Part shown: one piece after another, positions 55,377 through 62,357 of the stretch
Layout: each line of letters opens with the position of its first letter
Position numbering within the stretch: the first letter of the stretch is position 1
Source: Butyricimonas faecalis
Lineage (GTDB): Bacteria; Bacteroidota; Bacteroidia; Bacteroidales; Marinifilaceae
Direction of reading: 5' to 3'
Length of the DNA stretch: 64,000 bases
Assembly (NCBI RefSeq): GCF_003991565.1
Contig: NZ_CP032819.1
Location: 62,001-126,000, forward strand
Notes under the pieces: model-generated
Seen by the model: only the letters and a program-made list of their open reading frames with translations
What the model was told of the DNA's origin: nothing
Database searches by the model: none
Program-made: the position numbers and the translations under genes

Positions 55377-56516
55377 TCATTTGAAATAGTATTTTACAAG
55401 CACGGGATTGGAATTTTCCGTTCTATCCGTTAATGCTTCCGGATTTGTAATACATGCACTTTTTGCATCAATTAGCGATGCTATAGGCATCAAATCTTCA
55501 TCGGTCATTCCGATGATTTTTTCGTTATCCATATAAAATGGATAAATACCAATTTTCTCCTTTGTTGTAGAAAAAACGGTAGTTTCTTTTGTTGCTTTGT
55601 TATAGAAAACATGCAGCATTTTATTTTTCATAAAAAGCGAACAATAATAGTATTGATCGTTTTGACTATTGAGATTGAACGTGTATGGAATTTTGGGAGA
55701 ATACATAACTTCGTTATAAAACTTGATCTGTTCTTCAGGAGTTGTTAAATCGGGTAATTTCATTTTTGATAGATTGTAGGTGTATTTCCCAAAATTCCAC
55801 TCGTAAGCGAATAAAAGCGTATCTTTAGAGATTTGGTAGGTTTCATTGTTGAATGCTTGTGTGAAATATAGCCTCTCCTTGTATATTTGTACGGGCAACT
55901 TACATTCTCCGGTGATAATTTTCTTTTGCTTTGAAAATTGGGTTATAATCGTATCTTGTTGACGAGAAAAAATTCTAAACGTGTAGTCGTTATCTCTTGT
56001 CGGGTTCGTGTACAACAAAATGGAATCTTGATTCAATACATGTAGATAATGGTATGCCATGGGAGGATGTGGTAAATAAATGGTGGAGAGGTAATTTCCC
56101 ATAAGGTCGTAAGTTAAAATTTTTCCCATGGGATCTAAACATTCTAATGTATTTCTAAACGTGTTAATTTCAATGTCTTCTAGAATGTAAAATTCGTCAG
56201 GAGCCCTACCGATAGAATTTATTTTTGAGATAAATTTCCCGTGACCATCAAATATCAAAACGGCTTTTTGTCGTCGATCTAAAATATAGATGCAAGACTG
56301 GTATTCCATGATTTTATCAATACCTCGTATGATGGATTTCTCTTGCGTTTCTAAAGGAATAACTTCTATTTTAGAAAAAAACTTTTCTGTAGGAATAGAA
56401 TGTTCGTGGTCTAAATCGGAATAAAGTGTTTTTTTATTGATATTACCTTGTTGAGAATTTGTTTTACATGAAACAAATATCATTAAAAAGATTATAATAT
56501 GTATTCTCTCAAACAT
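55377..56516 (-). CDS. 6-bladed beta-propeller lipoprotein (near-duplicate of 51218-52345)
   Basis: This 379-residue lipoprotein has lipobox LMIFVSC (Cys about 17). Blade one: IPTEKFFSKIEVIPLETQEKSIIRGIDKIMEYQSCIYILDRRQKAVLIFDGHGKFISKINSIGRAPDEFYILEDIEINTF. From there on it is almost identical to 51218-52345, and the identity runs past the stop codon for some 10 bp. The N-terminus (NINKKTLYSDLDHEHSIPTEK) instead resembles the gene at 48934-50058 (YSNLDHEHSIPTEK). So it appears to be a mosaic of two paralogues. Confidence 0.8.
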   Translation of the reverse strand: MFERIHIIIFLMIFVSCKTNSQQGNINKKTLYSDLDHEHSIPTEKFFSKIEVIPLETQEKSIIRGIDKIMEYQSCIYILDRRQKAVLIFDGHGKFISKINSIGRAPDEFYILEDIEINTFRNTLECLDPMGKILTYDLMGNYLSTIYLPHPPMAYHYLHVLNQDSILLYTNPTRDNDYTFRIFSRQQDTIITQFSKQKKIITGECKLPVQIYKERLYFTQAFNNETYQISKDTLLFAYEWNFGKYTYNLSKMKLPDLTTPEEQIKFYNEVMYSPKIPYTFNLNSQNDQYYYCSLFMKNKMLHVFYNKATKETTVFSTTKEKIGIYPFYMDNEKIIGMTDEDLMPIASLIDAKSACITNPEALTDRTENSNPVLVKYYFK

Positions 56517-56526
56517 GTTTTAAATT

Positions 56527-57669
56527 TTATAATAATTTAATTTTCAATAATATGGGATTTGAATTGTCTTCTAATTTTGGCAATTTGTGCATATGTGAAA
56601 ATGTATTTTTAAATTTGTCGGGAATAAAGGCGGGGTCGATCAGATAATAGAAATAATCGTTTTGATATCCGGAGGGAAAAATAGCCTCTTGGGTTGAAAT
56701 AGAAAAATGGGGAATTCCAAGAAAATTCTGATAGTGATTTATGATTGTTGTTGTATGACGTTGATAAAGCGAATGTAGGTAATCGTCTTGATATTGAAAG
56801 CCGAACATGACTTCTTTGTCCGTGAGGTGTACCGGGGTAATACGGGTCACGTAATCATGATTTTTAATCATTTCGATAAAATCGGAAACATCATTGTACG
56901 ATTCTTTTAGCACCTTTTGTGGTATTTGGTATTTCCCACACTCAAATCGATAACAAGGGATGAGTTCTTTTTCTGTTAATTGGTAGATTGTATCATTTAG
57001 GGAATAGGTAAAAAATAAATTTTTTGCATCCCTGTGTATGAAGTTATTGTTATCTTTAAAATGTCTCCAGTTTAATTCATTGTCTGAAATCTCGATAAAT
57101 TCATGTATGATTTTTTTCTCTTGTTTAGAAAAATAATTTAAACGACAGTGGGAATCAGGAGATTTTGATGAACCGATATATATAGCCCATAAATCATTGG
57201 ATACTTTTGTGAATGCGAGACCGAATAGTCCTGTATTTATTTCATTTATAAACTCTCCTTTTGAGGAATATTCTATGATTTTAAAACTGTTATTGTCAAG
57301 TATGTAATAATGATTGTCTTCATCTATGTAGAAGTCATCTAGTACAAGATATTCCCCGGGACCTCTTCCTTGATGGGCTATTTTGAATAAAAAATTCCCA
57401 TTTTGATTAAATGTATATATGCTATTGTTAGAAGAAAAGGAATACACCGTGTCTGTTATTATCACTTTATCTACCCATGCTAATAAAGATTGATCTGTTG
57501 TTTCAAGAGGAATTACTTGCATAGATGCCGTGTCAAATAATTGTTCCCAGTTTACAGTTTGACGGGATGTCGGATCTAGGTGAATTGTGATGAGATTATC
57601 TTGTTCTTTGTTTGACGAGCATGCGGCAATACACAAGAATGTGATTATATTGAAGACAACTTTTTTCAT
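56527..57669 (-). CDS. 6-bladed beta-propeller lipoprotein
   Basis: This 380-residue lipoprotein has lipobox LCIAAC (Cys 17). Blades: QLFDTASMQVIPLETTDQSLLAWVDKVIITDTVYSFSSNNSIYTFNQNGNFLFKIAHQGRGPGEYLVLDDFYIDEDNHYYILDNNSFKIIEYSSKGEFINEI, with the family turn GRGPGEY. It ends in LEDNSNPILLKIKLL, like the NSNPVLVKYYFK ends of the others. It is the first gene of the whole minus-strand cluster, starting about 114 bp downstream of the promoter in copy D. Confidence 0.8.
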   Translation of the reverse strand: MKKVVFNIITFLCIAACSSNKEQDNLITIHLDPTSRQTVNWEQLFDTASMQVIPLETTDQSLLAWVDKVIITDTVYSFSSNNSIYTFNQNGNFLFKIAHQGRGPGEYLVLDDFYIDEDNHYYILDNNSFKIIEYSSKGEFINEINTGLFGLAFTKVSNDLWAIYIGSSKSPDSHCRLNYFSKQEKKIIHEFIEISDNELNWRHFKDNNNFIHRDAKNLFFTYSLNDTIYQLTEKELIPCYRFECGKYQIPQKVLKESYNDVSDFIEMIKNHDYVTRITPVHLTDKEVMFGFQYQDDYLHSLYQRHTTTIINHYQNFLGIPHFSISTQEAIFPSGYQNDYFYYLIDPAFIPDKFKNTFSHMHKLPKLEDNSNPILLKIKLL

Positions 57670-57782
57670 AAGTGATAAATTTGTATAAGATTAATATAGT
57701 TTCATCCCGTGTTTCACGTATTCAGGAGTAAAAATAACATGTAGTTACCATACAGATGTTTCACGCTTCTCCCCAAGTGGAT

Positions 57783-57850
57783 AATGCCTCAAATATATAC
57801 TAAAAAATGGAGAAAAAGCAAAGGAAACATGATAAGATTATGAGAATTTT
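57783..57850 (-). promoter_or_regulatory. Shared upstream element, copy D, with promoter for the propeller cluster
   Basis: On the minus strand: -33 TTTG (complement of 57819-57822), 21 bp, -7 TATATTTG (complement of 57790-57797). The same promoter and about 65 bp of surrounding sequence are found in copy B. The part upstream of the -33 box (ATGTTTCC, then CTTATCAT, then AAAATTCTCATA) is conserved in all four copies and may bind a common activator. Confidence 0.78.
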
Positions 57851-57854
57851 CAGT

Positions 57855-58085
57855 GGCGCTTGACGTGGTACTATTTCTTTCATATCCATATAGTCATCGC
57901 CCATAAATTCAATTAGTTGTTGTACTTAGGTCGTACTTAGGTCATGCTTGAGACCTGTTGATGGAATTTTCAGATTGTATGGATATGATTCATGAGGTTC
58001 CTTGATGGTTGCAGGAGTAATTCTTCAGCTCTAGAGTTTGTGACTCACCGGAACCAATCAAAGCCTTTATGTCGTTTATTGTCAT
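57855..58085 (-). pseudogene. Remnant of an AlbA_2/Schlafen-type ATP-binding protein gene
   Basis: On the minus strand from 58085 the frame reads MTINDIKALIGSGESQTLELKN before breaking and stopping at 57990. This is the typical start of Bacteroidetes AlbA_2-domain (RecG-like, divergent AAA-4) proteins. Further on, near 57870-57940, fragments such as VQQLIEFMGDDYMDMKEIV look like the C-terminal winged-helix part of the same kind of protein. Almost the whole middle is gone, so an internal deletion left only the two ends. Confidence 0.5.
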
Positions 58086-58139
58086 GTTCGTAAAATGTAT
58101 AAGTGTAACAAAGCTACTTATTGACGCGGAAAAGTAAAC

Positions 58140-58167
58140 CCCGAAAAGTCGATTAAAACTTTTCGGG
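58140..58167. terminator. Intrinsic terminator at the end of the holin/amidase cassette
   Basis: CCCGAAAAGT at 58140-58149 pairs perfectly with ACTTTTCGGG at 58158-58167 around an eight-base loop. T-rich sequence is moderate on both sides. It lies about 40 bp after the stop of the last cassette gene (58205). Confidence 0.75.
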
Positions 58168-58204
58168 ATCTTCCTTTTAGCGGGTAGCCGCTACAGTACG
58201 GGTG

Positions 58205-58369
58205 TTAACGTTTCATGTGCCAGCGATTTTTCAGCCAGGCGACGATGATGGAACTTAACACTCCGCCCAGCAGGCTCACGCTTCCGGCCAGCAAACTGTC
58301 GGATACTTGCGTGAGGAACGTGTTCAGACTCAAGGTGGAAAACATACCGATTAAAAAATAAATGTTCAT
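58205..58369 (-). CDS. Small membrane protein (54 aa)
   Basis: This 54-residue protein (start MNIYFLIGMFSTLSLNTFLT) continues with QVSDSLLAGSVSLLGGVLSSIIVAWLKNRWHMKR. It has one hydrophobic N-terminal segment and one TM helix of small residues, ending in a basic tail. It is the last gene of the amidase cassette, about 100 bp from the DUF6266-like gene, and separated from it by the AT-rich repeat at 58376-58405. Its small size and glycine-rich helix suggest a holin-like or accessory lysis protein, but no family is recognised. Confidence 0.6.
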   Translation of the reverse strand: MNIYFLIGMFSTLSLNTFLTQVSDSLLAGSVSLLGGVLSSIIVAWLKNRWHMKR

Positions 58370-58375
58370 AGTAAT

Positions 58376-58405
58376 AATTTAGAATTTAGAATTTAAAATT
58401 TAGAA
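58376..58405. repeat. AT-rich GAATTTA repeat, copy in the cassette
   Basis: AATTTAGAATTTAGAATTTAAAATTTAGAAT-type sequence, nearly identical to 59819-59849 and related to 23864-23892. Non-coding. It lies in the gap between two cassette genes. Confidence 0.65.
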
Positions 58406-58473
58406 TGAAAATGACGATTTATGTTTGAAAACGTTGATTAGCGGGTGGAAATCGTCTAATCTGAAATCATAAA

Positions 58474-59109
58474 TCAAGCAATTGCCAAGTGTCGGCTGTC
58501 GGAAGCCATGCGCCCGTTTTTTGACGTGGCGAAGCAGTAGACGTGTACTTTGGTCGGATCCCAGTCTTCCGGGAGATCGACGCTCGTGTCCCCGCTTCCC
58601 GCTCTTTCCCGGAGTGTCACGAGCCTTGTCTGGTTGAGTGCGGTTTCGTACAGGGCGGCGTACACCTTGTCGTTGGCGCAGGAGAAACCGTCGCCTTCGT
58701 CGTCTTGCATCTCTTGGGAAAAGGCATACGTTTTATTCGACTCGTTGTAACTGACACCGACTTTCGGCGTGTACAACGGACCGGACGCGCAGAGCAGGCG
58801 TTCAAAATCTACCGTGGTGTTATATTGCTCGTCAACCTCAACCAGACTTATGTTGAGAGAGGTGAAAGCGTTCGAGGTTGTGCCTCGTCCCACGCCGACA
58901 AAGCCTTTCCGGATAACGGGGAGCAACTTGCGGGCGATGCTGACGATGGCTTTCATTTTAGCCCTTTGCGCCAGTATTTCCGGGGTTTTCACGTCCTTCC
59001 GGGTGAAAATTTTGGCTTTCGCGATGTTCTCTTTGTTGAAAATACACGTGGTGATGTTGCCCACTGATTTTCTGACTTTACCTAAAAGGTAAGAATTGAA
59101 TTTTGCCAT
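58474..59109 (-). CDS. DUF6266-like protein
   Basis: This 211-residue protein has a short N-terminus of the form MAKFNSYLLGKVRKSVGNITTCIFNKENIAKAK, the hallmark of DUF6266-like proteins (G-x-x-G-N-x-x). A basic helical segment (DVKTPEILAQRAKMKAIVSIARKLL) and a long beta-rich part (VDFERLLCASGPLYTPKVGVSYN ... YAALYETALNQTRLVTLRERAGSGDTSVDLP) follow. There is no signal peptide. The function is unknown. A second, diverged copy is encoded at 61226-61858 at the other end of the cassette. Such proteins usually sit next to amidase or phage-like genes in Bacteroidetes. Confidence 0.7.
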   Translation of the reverse strand: MAKFNSYLLGKVRKSVGNITTCIFNKENIAKAKIFTRKDVKTPEILAQRAKMKAIVSIARKLLPVIRKGFVGVGRGTTSNAFTSLNISLVEVDEQYNTTVDFERLLCASGPLYTPKVGVSYNESNKTYAFSQEMQDDEGDGFSCANDKVYAALYETALNQTRLVTLRERAGSGDTSVDLPEDWDPTKVHVYCFATSKNGRMASDSRHLAIA

Positions 59110-59193
59110 ACGGTTTGAAATTTTAAAATGAATAAATAGACCTTGCCTCTCGCCCGCGGGCCCTCGTTCGAGGTGCAGGTCGTTGTTATTGAA

Positions 59194-59805
59194 TTATCGG
59201 TTTAGTTCCAGAAGCTCCGGCGGGAAGGCCGGCCCCGGATCGATTTTCCGGGGCGTGATGTCCGAGTGGCGCAGGAGATAACGGATCGGGTAACGGTCCA
59301 TCAGTAACAGGCACACGAGGACCACCGTTTTAAGCTGTTCGTCCGTGTAGCGGTGCCAATAGGTGGGTTGCCCGTTCGCCTCGTCGACGAACACGTCCGA
59401 CGGTTGTACATCCTTGCCACATTCGGCGATGAATCTTTCACCTTCCCGGCGAAGTTTGCCGAGATTATCAAGTTCGATGCCGATGGAGTAGCGGTTCAGG
59501 TTAATTCTTCCGAGATGAAAACTTTTCCCGGCATGCCACGCTTCCACGTTGAAAGGCACGAGCTGGATAATGTCACCCTTCCGGTCGATGACGAGATGGG
59601 CGGATGCCGTCACGTCGGGGCGGGTCAGGTAGTGAGCGGATGCCGTCACGTCGGGGCGGGTCAGGTAGTGAGCGGATGCCAGACCGTTTGAACCTGCCGT
59701 GTAGTGCAGGACGATGGTGTCCGGGGGCGCGAGCGGTCGGGTATTTTTAGAGCATGTCAGGTGAACTGCCTCGCAGTCAACCAGACGGTGGTTTAGAATA
59801 TCCAC
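59194..59805 (-). CDS. N-acetylmuramoyl-L-alanine amidase with internal 12-residue duplication
   Basis: This 203-residue amidase_2-type enzyme cuts the lactyl-alanine bond of peptidoglycan. Zinc ligands: the His of VLHYTAG (about 33), the His of RYLLRHSDITPRKIDPGPAFP (about 185), and the Asp/His nearby. The chain GRINLNRYSIGIELDNLG is the usual middle strand. Between the first strand and it, SAHYLTRPDVTA is repeated exactly twice before SAHLVIDRKGDIIQLV. This is a 36-bp in-frame tandem duplication in the gene. No signal peptide is present, so, as in phage endolysins, it needs a holin or lysis; a three-TM holin is encoded next door. Confidence 0.88.
   Translation of the reverse strand: MDILNHRLVDCEAVHLTCSKNTRPLAPPDTIVLHYTAGSNGLASAHYLTRPDVTASAHYLTRPDVTASAHLVIDRKGDIIQLVPFNVEAWHAGKSFHLGRINLNRYSIGIELDNLGKLRREGERFIAECGKDVQPSDVFVDEANGQPTYWHRYTDEQLKTVVLVCLLLMDRYPIRYLLRHSDITPRKIDPGPAFPPELLELNR
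59600..59671. repeat. Exact 36-bp tandem duplication inside the amidase gene
   Basis: Two identical 36-bp units (59600-59635 and 59636-59671) are followed by a third, 9-bp partial copy (59672-59680). Each unit encodes 12 residues, keeping the frame. Perfect identity means a recent event or continuing slippage. Confidence 0.9.
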
Positions 59806-59818
59806 GGGGTGAATGGGG

Positions 59819-59849
59819 AATTTAGAATTTAGAGTTTAAAATTTAGAAT
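59819..59849. repeat. AT-rich GAATTTA repeat, copy before the amidase gene
   Basis: AATTTAGAATTTAGAGTTTAAAATTTAGAAT-type sequence with one base different from 58376-58405. Non-coding, between the holin and amidase genes. Confidence 0.65.
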
Positions 59850-59860
59850 GAGTACGCGGG

Positions 59861-60232
59861 TTATTTCTGGGAACGTTTGAAGAGGGAACTGACGAGCTGT
59901 TCGCCGCCTCGACCGATGATGTATCCGCCAAGCCCGATTTCCAGTAAATCCCAAAAACGGGAGGTATCGGAGAGTATCGGCAGATTCAGGAACGTTCCGG
60001 CAAGAACGATCACGGTGAAGACCAGCATCACGATCGGTCGCCACGACCGTTGCAGCCAGTTGCCCCGGGCTTCTTCACGGATAGCGGCAGCCTGTTCCGA
60101 AATGGTTTTTTCCTCGACGGCAATCAGCAGGCGCAGAATGTCTGTTTCCAGTTGTTTCTTCTCCCTTCCGGGGAGTGTCAGGCGGTTGACGATGTCACCT
60201 ACCGCGCTGACCAGGTTCGTGACCGTTCTCAT
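59861..60232 (-). CDS. Holin-like three-helix membrane protein
   Basis: This 123-residue protein has an N-terminal cytoplasmic helical region rich in charged residues (LTLPGREKKQLETDILRLLIAVEEKTISEQAAAIREEARG), then NWLQRSWRPIVMLVFTVIVLAGTFLNLPILSDTSRFWDLLEIGLGGYIIGRGGEQLV. The order 'WLQRSWRP-hydrophobic-loop-hydrophobic-GRGGE' is that of holin_3TMs proteins. It would let the amidase cross the inner membrane. Its start overlaps the stop of the HTH gene (ATGA), and the amidase follows after the AT-rich repeat. Confidence 0.82.
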   Translation of the reverse strand: MRTVTNLVSAVGDIVNRLTLPGREKKQLETDILRLLIAVEEKTISEQAAAIREEARGNWLQRSWRPIVMLVFTVIVLAGTFLNLPILSDTSRFWDLLEIGLGGYIIGRGGEQLVSSLFKRSQK

Positions 60233-60534
60233 ACTTTTTCGCGTTTTAGGGATTGTTCCACTTCTTCCCAGTAAAAATAGAGCCGGCTGCCGAGTTTGTG
60301 AACGGGGATGTTGTAGGTTTTAATGTCCCGGTACAAGGTGCGTTCGGCAATGTTCAACTTTCGACACAGTGCTTCCTTGTCAAGCAATGGCGGGGAGATG
60401 TCCCCGGTGGCTTTTTTCATGAACTCCCGGATTTCCGTTAGCTCTTGCGTGAACCCCTGAAGATGTTCCGATAGCCGGTGGAGGATCGTGACGATTTTTT
60501 CCGTGATGTCCGTGTTGTTTTCTATTTGTATCAT
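60229..60534 (-). CDS. Helix-turn-helix DNA-binding protein (HTH_17/excisionase-like)
   Basis: This 101-residue protein has an N-terminal coiled-coil-like helix (TDITEKIVTILHRLSEHLQGFTQELTEIREFMKK) and a MerR-like/HTH_17 DNA-binding domain: LLDKEALCRKLNIAERTLYRDIKTYNIPVHKLGSRLYFYWEEVEQSL. This is the fold common in Bacteroidetes mobile-element regulators and excisionases. Both ends overlap neighbouring genes by 4 bp (60531-60534 and 60229-60232), so it is translationally coupled on both sides. It may control the cassette. Confidence 0.82.
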   Translation of the reverse strand: MIQIENNTDITEKIVTILHRLSEHLQGFTQELTEIREFMKKATGDISPPLLDKEALCRKLNIAERTLYRDIKTYNIPVHKLGSRLYFYWEEVEQSLKREKV

Positions 60535-61229
60535 TTTCTTTTACAATCTAGTTGTTCGACATGTTTCTGTAATTCATTCAGCAGTTTTTCAATATAAGCT
60601 GTCGGGTGAGGGCGGGCCAGCGTGTGGCTGATCAGCGTGTGGTAATCTTTCTCCGCGGGCAGGTTCCATGCTTGGCAGAAATATAGGATAAATTCCTTGA
60701 TCCGGTACTTGTTGGCAGGGACGATCGCCAGCGACGTGTGGATATGCAAGGCGATGAGCTCGGCGATGTCCGTGGCGTTGCCCCGTAACGTGCCGGGAAA
60801 CGGTAAAGGGATCGGGCGGGAATCAAACCATTTCTTTTGTCGTAGAAAGGAGGCTTGTTGCAAACGGAGATACTCTTCGAGCAATTCCAGTTGCGAAGCA
60901 CCCAGGAGTTTCCGTTCGATGGGTATGCCCTCGCGCGTGATCGTCAAGTAGCGGTGGGTGGACTGTCCGTTCTCTTCCCCGAAAAGGGTTTGCAGCTCCA
61001 ACAGGGTTACCCGAACGGAAATGGCCAGCGCGTCATCCTTTTCTTCTTCCTGCCGGATGCTTCTTAGGCAGGTAATGATGGGTAGTTCCACGTCAAGCAA
61101 GTGGATGCGGTAATCGGTCAGGGAGCGGCTCCCGTTGAAATAAAGAGGTGCCGACGGGTTGTCTGTAACCACGGCTTCAGCCCGGTAGAGAGCGGTTAGG
61201 TACTCTTTTAATGTTTCGTGTCGATTCAT
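60531..61229 (-). CDS. RteC-like protein
   Basis: This 232-residue, helical, cytoplasmic protein. The C-terminal 75 residues (TDIAELIALHIHTSLAIVPANKYRIKEFILYFCQAWNLPAEKDYHTLISHTLARPHPTAYIEKLLNELQKHVEQL) resemble the RteC domain, a DNA-binding regulator of excision and transfer in Bacteroides conjugative transposons. The N-terminal half has no recognised motif. It overlaps the genes on both sides by 4 bp. The assignment is by eye and modest. If correct, an RteC plus HTH pair in one operon points to element-derived control. Confidence 0.5.
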   Translation of the reverse strand: MNRHETLKEYLTALYRAEAVVTDNPSAPLYFNGSRSLTDYRIHLLDVELPIITCLRSIRQEEEKDDALAISVRVTLLELQTLFGEENGQSTHRYLTITREGIPIERKLLGASQLELLEEYLRLQQASFLRQKKWFDSRPIPLPFPGTLRGNATDIAELIALHIHTSLAIVPANKYRIKEFILYFCQAWNLPAEKDYHTLISHTLARPHPTAYIEKLLNELQKHVEQLDCKRK

Positions 61230-61858
61230 AATTTAAAGTATTTGTCGTTTGAAAAATGGGTATAGTCTTGCGAGGCGAAAAAGCAATAGATATGTGCTTT
61301 GATCCCTTTTTTGCGTTGCAGGGAAAACGTGGCGATCTCGTCTTCCCGCAGGAACGGGAGATGGTCGAGAACAACCGGGGTGAACGATCGGTTGCCGTAC
61401 AGCACGACCACGATCAGACGGTCGGTAGCCTTGGCGGTGGGGGAACCCGAGTTGTCGTCCCATTGCAGGGTAACCTTATCTTCCGGGCTGACGGAGTACG
61501 CCATGTTATTGACATCTTGTCGTCTGCCGATCCCGATTTGCAAGCGGGAGAAGTCGGCGATTTTCCCTTCGGGGGTGAACACGTGGATGTTTCTCTTCAT
61601 GAAGAGGGCGTACCCGTTTGTTTTCTGGCGATGTCCCTCGTTTTTCCACACCTCTTTGAGCAAGGTCTCTTTGAGTTGCTGGTAGAAGCGCAGGGCCACG
61701 GTTAGCCGTTTCCGGTTCTTTTGCTGTTCGGGGGTGTTCGCGTCGTGATATTCCAGCGGGTAGGAGCGGATGCAATCTTGATTGCCGTTTCTGTAGAAAA
61801 TCGTGTTACCGATCCGGCCGCTCAGGCCTCTTAGTAGCGAGTTGTAATGTTTTGCCAT
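61226..61858 (-). CDS. DUF6266-like protein, second copy
   Basis: This 210-residue protein starts MAKHYNSLLRGLSGRIGNTIFYRNGNQDCIRSYP, the same G-x-I/V-G-N motif as the copy at 58474-59109, but shares little else of the primary sequence. A basic helical part (TPEQQKNRKRLTVALRFYQQL) and beta-strands (KVTLQWDDNSGSPTAKATDRLIVVVLYGNRSFTPVVLDHLPF) follow. It is the first gene of the coupled four-gene run (DUF6266, RteC-like, HTH, holin). About 500 bp upstream carry no clear gene but a TACCTTTG box at 62103-62110 (minus). Confidence 0.65.
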   Translation of the reverse strand: MAKHYNSLLRGLSGRIGNTIFYRNGNQDCIRSYPLEYHDANTPEQQKNRKRLTVALRFYQQLKETLLKEVWKNEGHRQKTNGYALFMKRNIHVFTPEGKIADFSRLQIGIGRRQDVNNMAYSVSPEDKVTLQWDDNSGSPTAKATDRLIVVVLYGNRSFTPVVLDHLPFLREDEIATFSLQRKKGIKAHIYCFFASQDYTHFSNDKYFKL

Positions 61859-62357
61859 GTTATTAAAATTTTAAAGTTCATTATTTGTTTATCTTGAAAT
61901 TCGCGAAATCGCGGGGTCAATTCGGCGGGAAAAAGGCTATCCCGCATCTCGTGCTGACGTGGTGCCGGGGGATCATAGTCAGTTGCCAAACGGCTATGAA
62001 ACGAGGGCGATGCGTCAACCACTCCTTTGTCGTGCCTTATTTCTCCTTGAATTCCCGCTTAACTCTTTTCGGGTTGTCGGGTATCTCGTGATTTTCTGTT
62101 GACAAAGGTAAGGCGTACCGGGGCGGGTAGCATGACGGTAACGTGCTGACAATTCGTGCCAAAGTGAGACAATTTTGCTGTTTGAATGAAATAGTTGATA
62201 TGATATTGTGAAATTTGATGGATGTGGAGGTAAATGGGTGATGAGGAGACGTGGAGGATGGTGTTGCTATGGTACATGTAGTGATCCGGCAGGGGAAGGC
62301 AGAATGGGGGTAAGCCCGCCGGGTCACTATATTTGAAAAGGGAGTAATATCGTGTGA
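61859..62357. other. Intergenic region, no convincing gene
   Basis: About 500 bp between the cassette and the transglutaminase-like gene. The minus strand has a TACCTTTG sequence (complement of 62103-62110), a possible -7 box without a convincing TTG at the right distance. An open frame at 61831-62022 on the minus strand has a GGAG-like site and a GTG start but no recognised content. Several short GC-rich inverted sequences are present. I see nothing else in it. Confidence 0.5.

Noticed and set aside
55315..55380. 22-codon N-terminal extension of the propeller protein encoded at 54196.
   Set aside because: It precedes the signal peptide and lies on a recombination border; coupling by the ATGA overlap remains possible but is less likely.
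61831..62022. 63-codon open frame on the minus strand with an AAAGGAG-like site and GTG start.
   Set aside because: It overlaps the start of the DUF6266-like gene and its sequence has no recognisable fold; kept only as part of the intergenic description.
62140..62165. Sequence TTGGCACG on the minus strand, like a sigma-54 -24 box.
   Set aside because: The spacing to the nearest GC is 12, not 10, and no TTGC(A/T) -12 box follows.
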